DNA of 64,000 bases, from NCBI RefSeq assembly GCF_945859685.1, contig NC_079149.1, positions 139,292,153-139,356,152 on the forward strand, given 5' to 3'. Source of the DNA: Eupeodes corollae. Lineage: Eukaryota > Arthropoda > Insecta > Diptera > Syrphidae. Positions 14,201-23,200 of this stretch are shown piece after piece. The notes beneath the pieces are model-generated. The model was not told the DNA's origin and did no database searches. It worked only from the letters and a program-made list of their open reading frames with translations. Numbering within the stretch: position 1 is the stretch's first letter; every line of letters starts with the position of its first letter. The translations under genes were made by a program, and so were the position numbers.

Positions 14201-17200
14201 TCAAGCCTTGTTCAACAATAACTTCTTCTTTAAGGTCAATTGAAGGCATTTGAGGAGTGATAGTGCTCTGTTGATCTTCATCACTTAATGTATCATGAGT
14301 ACTCTTAGGCTCTTCGATTTGCTGCAACTCAACAGTCTTACGTTTTTTATTTTGGATTTTGGTTGATTTTTGCGCTGGATGTGATCTTCCGGACTTGTTT
14401 CTCACATCAATCACAGGTTTTTGCTTTTCATCATGTTCACTTGGATTTTCAGGATGCACTTTAGTTTTGTCTACCTTACTTTTCATTAAATCGGACTTCA
14501 TTGACTTTTCCTTTACTGAATCGTCCTTGCGAGGAAGTGTATTATCTTGCCACTCTCCTGGCTTTCTAACTAACGATGCCCAAGTAAATGATTCTGTTTT
14601 ATCACTTTCTTCTAGTTTTTTTTCATCAATGGGACTGCTTGTTAGTGAGGAAACTATTTGTTCTTCCAAATGTAATGCGGAGTCTTGTTCTTCAGAATCT
14701 GAATTCGATTTCACTGCATCAACTTTTTCATCGCAATCAACAACTTTGGACAATTTTTTTTCTATTTTTACTTTTTCTTTGATTACTGGGTTGGATTTAG
14801 TCTTTATCTTCTTTTCGTGTTTCTTTGGAGATTCTAAAATTTCTTTCTTTTCAATAACTTCTTTTTTCTTAGGAATAGATTCAACCCATTCTCCTGGCCG
14901 ACTAACAATTGAAGCCCATGAATTTGGATCTGGAGTAACAATAGTCTGTTTTATTGGAGAAGACACTGGTTTTTCTTCTTCTTCACCTTTGACCGATGGC
15001 AAAACTGGGTTTATTGCTTCCTCCTCTGAAAGTTTCACCACTTTTTGAAGATTATTGTTTGATTTTTGTTTTTTCGATTTCCGTTTTTGCTGTTTGTCAG
15101 TAGTTTTGTCCTTAGATGGCTGTTTATTTTCTTCCAACTTATTTTGAGGCACATCTAAGGCAACACTTACGCTACTAACCTTTCCGTCGGGTTTTTTGAT
15201 ATTTTCGACTTGGCTGCATTCAATTATCGAAGTACTTAAAGAGGGCTGCATGGAAGGCATATATTCTCCGAAAAGTATATCGGCATAGCTCTTGCCATCT
15301 GATTTTCGAACAGGTTCTTCAGATGAAACGTTCTTTTCAATATCCATGTATTCCTTTCTACTCTCTGCTTTTGGAATATGGAAAGGCGTATCAGAAATCA
15401 TCGAAGGATTAGAATCAAATGTTTTATACTCTGGCTTATCGGCAGATATAATGACTTTTCTTTCAGATCTAAGAAATTCCTCAGTTTTATTTGCTTGTAA
15501 ATTACGCATAAAAGCTGGTGTGAACTCCGGAGCATCAGCTGATAATTTAGAAAATGTTGGCGTACTATTTGATGGAATAGAATCTTCTAGTACACTTGAC
15601 CACGTATCAATTACTGATTTCTCATCATGTAAGGGTTGGATATAGTCAACCTGCTGCCTTGGTTTTTGAGGCATTGAAAATTCGTAAATTGGCTGACCAT
15701 GTTCATTTTCCATGACAATTTTTCGCGTTTCAGTTATAATAACATTACCAGAATTTTCTTTTTCAATAACTCTTGAACTAGTAGTAATTTGAACCTCATC
15801 AATTGTTTTTTCTTCAGAAAGCTGTGGCTTTTGGGCATTTATTTCTTCACCAACTGAAACAATTTTGTTATCTGATGATGAAACTATCCAATCATTTGCA
15901 GAGTCAGCCATAGGAAGTACACCAAAATCGACTTTGTTTGGTCTACTCGGTTTAAGTGATTTTTCTACTTCTTTTTCGGCATCTAACGATACTTTTTCCT
16001 TTTCTACGTTCTCATCAACTAATGTTTCAAACACATTATTCATAGGTTCCACTCGCTTGACAATTTTCTTTGGAGTTTCTACTTCTGATGGTTTCTCAGT
16101 TACATTTGGTTCCAACGTGGTTTTATTGGATTTAAGCTGTTCAACATTATCTTCTTCGTCTGATGAAAAAGTCATTGGCTCATCAAGAACATCCATCCAA
16201 GTATTTGTAGTTTCATCAATAGGAAGTCCAACATAGTCAATCTTTTTGGGTTTATCTGATAAATCAACAGGTATTTTTGATTCCTCTGTCACTACATTTA
16301 CCGATGAAGTTATAAGCTCAGTTGCTTTTACATTTTCAATTTGTTCGACAACATTCTTTGAAGCTTCCACTTCTGATGGTTTCTCAGTTACTTTTTGTTC
16401 CAACTTGGTTTTATCGGAAATAAGCTGTTCAGCATTATCTTCTTCATCTGATGAAAAAGTCATTGGCTCATCAAGAACATCCATCCAAGTATTTGTTGTT
16501 TCGTCAATAGGAAGTCCAACATAGTCAACCTTTTTGGGTTTCTCTTGTAAATCAACAGGTATTTTTGATTCTTCTGTCACTACATTTACCGATGAAGTTA
16601 TAAGTTCAGTTACTTTTACATTTTCTATTTGTTCGACAACATTCTTTGAAGCTTCCACTTCTGATGGTTTCTCAGTTACTTTTTGTTCCAACTTGGTTTT
16701 ATCGGAAATAAGCTGTTCAGCATTATCTTCTTCGTCTGATGAAAAAGTCATTGGCTCATCAAGAACATCCATCCAAGTATTTGTTGTTTCGTCAATAGGA
16801 AGTCCAACATAGTCAAGCTTTTTGGGTTTCTCTTGTAAATCAACAAGTATTTTTGATTCTTCTGTCACTACATTTACCGATGTAGTTATAAGTTCAGTTA
16901 CTTTTACATTTTCTATTTGTTCGACAACATTCTTTGAAGCTTCCACTTCTGATGGTTTCTCAGTTACTTTTTGTTCCAACTTGGTTTTATCGGAAATAAG
17001 CTGTTCAGCATTATCTTCTTCGTCTGATGGAAAAGTCATTGGCTCATCAAGAACATCCATCCAAGTATTTGTTGTTTCGTCAATAGGAAGTCCAACATAG
17101 TCAACCTTTTTGGGTTTCTCTTGTAAATCAACAGGTATTTTTGATTCTTCTGTCACTACATTTACCGATGAAGTTATAAGTTCAGTTACTTTTACATTTT

Positions 17201-20200
17201 CGATTTGTTCGACAACATTCTTTGACGTTTCTACTTCTGATGGTTTCTCAGTTACTTTTTGTTCCAACTTGGTTTTATCGGAAATAAGCTGTTCAGCATT
17301 ATCTTCTTCGTCTGATGAAAAAGTCATTGGCTCATCAAGAACATCCATCCAAGTATTTGTCGTTTCGTCAATAGGAAGTCCAACATAGTCAACCTTTTTG
17401 GGTTTCTCTCGTAAATCAGCAGGTATTTTTGATTCTTCTGTCACTACATTTACCGATGAAGTTATAAGCTCAGTTACTTTTACATTTTCTATTTGTTCGA
17501 CAACATTCTTTGAAGCTTCCACTTCTGATGGTTTCTCAGTTAATTTTTGTTCCAACTTGGTTTTATCGGAAATAAGCTGTTCAGCATTATCTTCTTCGTC
17601 TGATGAAAAAGTCATTGGCTCATCAAGAACATCCATCCAAGTATTTGTTGTTTCGTCAATAGGAAGTCCAACATAGTCAACCTTTTTGGGTTTCTCTTGT
17701 AAATCAGCAGGTATTTTTGATTCTTCTGTCACTACATTTACCGATGAAGTTATAAGCTCAGTTGCTTTTACATTTTCGATTTGTTCGACAACATTCTTTG
17801 AAGCTTCCACTTCTGATGGTTTCTCAGTTACTTTTTGTTCCAACTTGGTTTTATCGGAAATAAGCTGTTCAGCATTATCTTCTTCGTCTGATGAAAAAGT
17901 CATTGGCTCATCAAGAACATCCATCCAAGTATTTGTTGTTTCGTCAATAGGAAGTCCAACATAGTCAACCTTTTTGGGTTTCTCTTGTATATCAACAGAT
18001 ATTTTTGATTCTTCTGTCACTACATTTACCGATGAAGTTATAATCTCAGTTGCTTTTACATTTTCTATTTGTTCGACAACATTCTTTGAAGCTTCCACTT
18101 CTGATGGTTTCTCAGTTACTTTTTGTTCCAACTTGGTTTTATCGGAAATAAGCTGGTCAGCATTATCTTCTTCGTCTGATGAAAAAGTCATTGGCTCATC
18201 AAGAACATCCATCCAAGTATTTGTTGTTTCGTCAATAGGAAGTCCAACATAGTCAACCTTTTTGGGTTTCTCTTGTAAATCAACAGGTACTTTTGATTCT
18301 TCTGTCACTACATTTACCGATGAAGTTATAAGTTCAGTTACTTTTACATTTTCTATTTGTTCGACAACATTCTTTGAAGCTTCCACTTCTGATGGTTTCT
18401 CAGTTACTTTTTGTTCCAACTTGGTTTTATCGGAAATAAGCTGTTCAGCATTATCTTCTTCGTCTGATGGAAAAGTCATTGGCTCATCAAGAACATCCAT
18501 CCAAGTATTTGTTGTTTCGTCAATAGGAAGTCCAACATAGTCAACCTTTTTGGGTTTCTCTTGTAAATCAGCAGGTATTTTTGATTCTTCTGTCACTACA
18601 TTTACCGATGAAGTTATAAGCTCAGTTGCTTTTACATTTTCGATTTGTTCGACAACATTCTTTGAAGCTTCCACTTCTGATGGTTTCTCAGTTACTTTTT
18701 GTTCCAACTTGGTTTTATCGGAAATAAGCTGTTCAGCATTATCTTCTTCGTCTGATGAAAAAGTCATTGGCTCATCAAGAACATCCATCCAAGTATTTGT
18801 TGTTTCGTCAATAGGAAGTCCAACATAGTCAACCTTTTTGGGTTTCTCTGGTAAATCAACAGGCATAGTTAATTCTTCTGTTACTGCATCTACCGATGAA
18901 CTTATGTGTTCAGTTTCTTGTACATCTTTGGTTCCCAAAACCTTAGTATTAAAAGTTATTTGTTCAGAGTGTTCGACAACATTCTGAAGAGATCCTAAGT
19001 CAGAAGGTTTTTCAGTCACATCTTTTTCCAATTTCACTTCACCTAAAATAAGTTTTTCAGGAATATATTCTTCAGATGTGGGGGGTGAATCAAGGAATGG
19101 TTTTATTTCTTGCTCTGAAGGCTCTTGAAGAATTTTATTTTCAACTTTAGTATCACTAATTATTTTCACATCCTGAATTTGATTTAACTGCTTTTCTGAT
19201 TCAATCGAAAGTGATTTTTCAATAGCACCTTTATCAGTCACATTATCTAAATCTATCTTATTCTTTTCAGTTTCATAATTTTGTGTTAGTAAAGTAGCAT
19301 AGAGGCGTTCAGCCTTGGTAAGCAGTGAAGTATCATAAGAAGACACTTCGAAATTGTAATGATTAGGTAATGCTTCTGCATTTGATGGGCAAGTTCTTAC
19401 CTCTAGTTTCTCCACTTTGATTGTATCGGTTTTTTGTGAGTCCAGGGAAATCGTATACTCTTCATCGTCTTTATCCTTACTCTTTACCTCTCTATTAGAA
19501 ACTCTGTAGTACACAGCTTCTGCTCTATTTAAAAGCATTAAATCATAACGTGGCACTTCAAAACAATTAATGGCATAATTTATTGCTAGCCTAGGTAATG
19601 GTGCAAGATTAGCTGATGTTAATATGTTACTGACATGGCTAGTTGATTCTTCATTTAATACGCGCCTATCGCTTTCTAGTATCAAACTTTGGGTCTGTAA
19701 GGTGTTATTTGTTTTGTTAGTATGAGTTTTTAATATAAGGTCTGTGTTGGGTTTAGTGAGAACATCAACTGTTATATTAGATGGCTCTTCTTCTTGGCCT
19801 TCTGGTAATCTGTCTTCGGGATGCAAAGTTATGCTTGATTGCATTGAACCTATTTTCTCGGTATCTTTCTTTTCGGAAATTATATTTTCAGATACCTCAG
19901 AGGAGACACTTGTTGTACTGCTTGTTTGCCTGCGTTCTTCATTAATTAGTTCCTGACTTAATGAATACACAGTATCTAAACTTGTTTTATTAGTTTCGTT
20001 TGTATCTACTGTAATTTCACTTGCGTCGGAGTTATTGTCTTCGCTGTACTTACGGAACTCTTCCGGTATACCTGGTCGTTTTTTCTTATCTTTTTTAGAA
20101 AGTTTCTTATGAATCTCCTCAAATAGCTGTTGTTCTTCACAAGTCATATCGTCAGGCAGAGTAGATTTTTTTTTCAACTTCGAGTCATCGGATAATTGGT

Positions 20201-23200
20201 TTGACTTGTCCCTACCTTTTTCTCTGAGAGAAAGCTGATCTACAGTATTGGACCCTATATAAACCTGTCCTAGCTCATCACTCGAATTCTCCGACGAAAC
20301 GTCTTCTGAAACCGTATTTCTTATTTTCAGAGTAACATCTGGAAGATGCATATGCATTTGAACTAATGGGTTCTTAAGCCTTTCTTCGTGAGTAATGAGT
20401 GATATCTTTTGTGTTCTACCTTTTGACAATAACATGTCTGATTCTTCTTCGCTCACAACAACAACCTGATAAGGATTTTTAAATTGATTACTTTTTGTCG
20501 TAACGGTTTTGTATTTTGTTGTCGTTTGAGTCAGAGTCGTATGCTTGTCAAAACTATGATCATTTTTGTCATGGAAATTATTTACAGATGCAATTGGCTC
20601 AACAACGCTCTTGTTACCCGCTTCACCAGAGGAAACAATTTGAACTTCATTATCATTTCTATTGATTTGGTTACCCGTTTCATCAATATTGCAAATTGGT
20701 TTCGAAACATCTTGAACTGCTTCTCCTTGTTTGGTACTTTCTGTGGATTTTATAGCCTCAGTTTTATTCGTCCTTAAGGTACTGAATGTACTCTTTGATT
20801 CTTCCAATGCTATATTTGTATTAGTTTCATTTAACATTGTTTGGCCTAAATGCGTTTGCTTTTGATCTTTAAAGCTATCTAATGTTGGTATTCTTTCGTC
20901 AGCTTCTAATTTTTGACTGATTCCTTGAGAATATTCAGTTTCACAAACTTTTGTAACACTTGTTGTCGGTGACAACTCTGATACCACACTTTCAATGTGC
21001 GGCTCATCTTCAGTGATATTTTCAATTATTTCTTCGCCATCTGCCGTGATTCTTTTAACGATTCGCCTAGTTTTTACCGTAGTCGTCTTAACGACGCTTC
21101 CATATGTTGTTTTTGATGTTACAGAAGAAAACCCTTTTTGAACACTACTTGAATCTGTTGTTGTGTACATTAATGAACTTGTTTCAGGTGGATAAGTTAT
21201 TACTTCTTCAGTTGTTTGCACTGGTCCTGGGATGACGTTATTATCAACTGCAACTGATTCTGGAACTTGTGTAGATGAAACAAATGACACCTTTGTTTCT
21301 GAAGTAATCGGGCTAATCTGAGTTTCAACTGTTGCTATTTGTGGCTCATCTTCAGTTATACTCTCGATTGTCTCCTTGCCGTCCGAAGTAATTTTTTTAA
21401 CAATTTTTCTTGTTTTAAGGATTGTCGTTTTGACAATATTTCCCTGAGATATTGTGGAAGAATGAGAGGTATAACTTTCTTGGTTAGCATCTTGTTGTGA
21501 AGTGTTATTTAATACAGAATTATTTATTTCAGTGGGCAGGTGTTGATCAGGATTTTGTTTATCAATATTTACGTCAATGCCTTGCGAAATAATTTCATAT
21601 ACTGGTTCATCCTTAGCAACATTCTGAATATTTTCTACTGTTCGAAGATTTAAAGTCTTTTCTTCAATACCATGACTTTTCAAAGGACTTGTACATTCGA
21701 CTTCTGATAATGTTTCTATTTCCAAATCGTCGTCTTCTTTCTTTTTCTCGTCTGCAAGGGTTGGTATACTTTCCAAAACTTGAACTCTTTCCGTAATTGT
21801 TTGTCTCTGGGTAGTTTGACTTTTAACGGACGAATGTGATGTTTGGCTGCTTTCCACAAATGACGTTGTGGAAGTCGTTCGACTTTCTTTAGGCTGAGAA
21901 GCATTCGATGTAGTGTCCATCATCTGCTTATCATTGGATTTTGTTAGAATTTTGGATTCAGATTGAGTTTCTTTTGTGGGAATATTTTCTTTTATGTTTC
22001 CACTAAGAATATTCTCTGCACCACTAAGACTTTCTTCAGAACGATGTCCAATATTTGAGGAACGTGGCTGTTTTTCAATTTCTCGAACATCTTCATTGAC
22101 AGTTTTTTTGTTGGTTTTTGTCTGTTTTGATGATTTTTCTTGGTTTTTCTTAGTTGTTTCCACACGAATAGTTTCGGGTTCATTTTCTGTTTTGTGTCCA
22201 CCTTGAGAAGTCGTTTTTCTTGTTATTTTTGTTGTCTTCGTTGTTGTAGTCTTCACAACTCCACCGTCTTGTACTGTTTTATTAGGTTCATTGGATGTTG
22301 GTTGTGTGACAAAAGTGTCAGTTGTTGTTGATGTTTCTATTTGTGGTTCGTCTTCAACAACACTTTCTTCGCCTTGAGAATTAATATGTTTGACTGTTCT
22401 TTTTGTTGTTGTTGTTGTTCTTACAATACCAGTCGCTTGCGTTTCGAAACTTGAATGGTTTGAACTTTTACTTTCAGAAATCGTAAAAGTCTTTACTTGT
22501 GGTTCGTCTTCCACGACAGTTGTTTTGTCTGGGGAATTGCTTTTTTGAACAACTTTTTTTGTTATTTTCAAAGTTTTACTGATAATATTTTTGGATGGAC
22601 TATCAGTTTGTTCAGAATCTTCATAAGTTAGAACTTCGGATGGTTTATGCTTTTGTTTTTGTTTTTTGTCTTGCTTGGAGACGTTAAACTCTTTTTTATT
22701 TATGTTTGGAGTGCTTTGATCTTTCTTTATGTCGGGAATATTTTCCACAACAGCTAATTCAACGGGTAATTCTCTTACATCAGCTAACTCTTTTTTCGTT
22801 TTAAGTGATTTTGTAGAAGGCACATTGTGTTCTTCATTTAAAGACTTGGACTCAGTTTTGGAGCCACCCATTTTGCGGGTTCTTCTCTTTGATTCCTTTT
22901 CCTCACCACTGCTTTCAGTGTCTATGTGTGTAACTTTAGTTTCTGTATACGTAGATCCTTTTTCAGTGTTTTGTGAATCTTCTTTGGATTTTCTTACGCT
23001 AGTTTCTTCCTCGGAAAGCCCAACTCTCCCCTTTTGTTTAAGTTGAGCTTTCGAAGTTTGTTTTTCCTTAATACTACTCTTGGTTATCGCAACATTAGTC
23101 TTAGAAGTTGTTACCGTAGTAGCGGTAGTTTCACCAGAAACAACCGGCTCTACATATTTACTTTGCTTCGTTTTATAAATATCTTTCGTCTTGGATGATG

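Noticed and set aside
14359..15048. Plus-strand open frame of 229 codons
   Set aside because: The same antisense artefact of the giant exon: the product is S/F-rich with no recognisable family.
15865..18828. Ten plus-strand frames of 92-123 codons at 288 bp spacing
   Set aside because: They are antisense images of the 96-residue tandem repeats, which explains their identical length and spacing.
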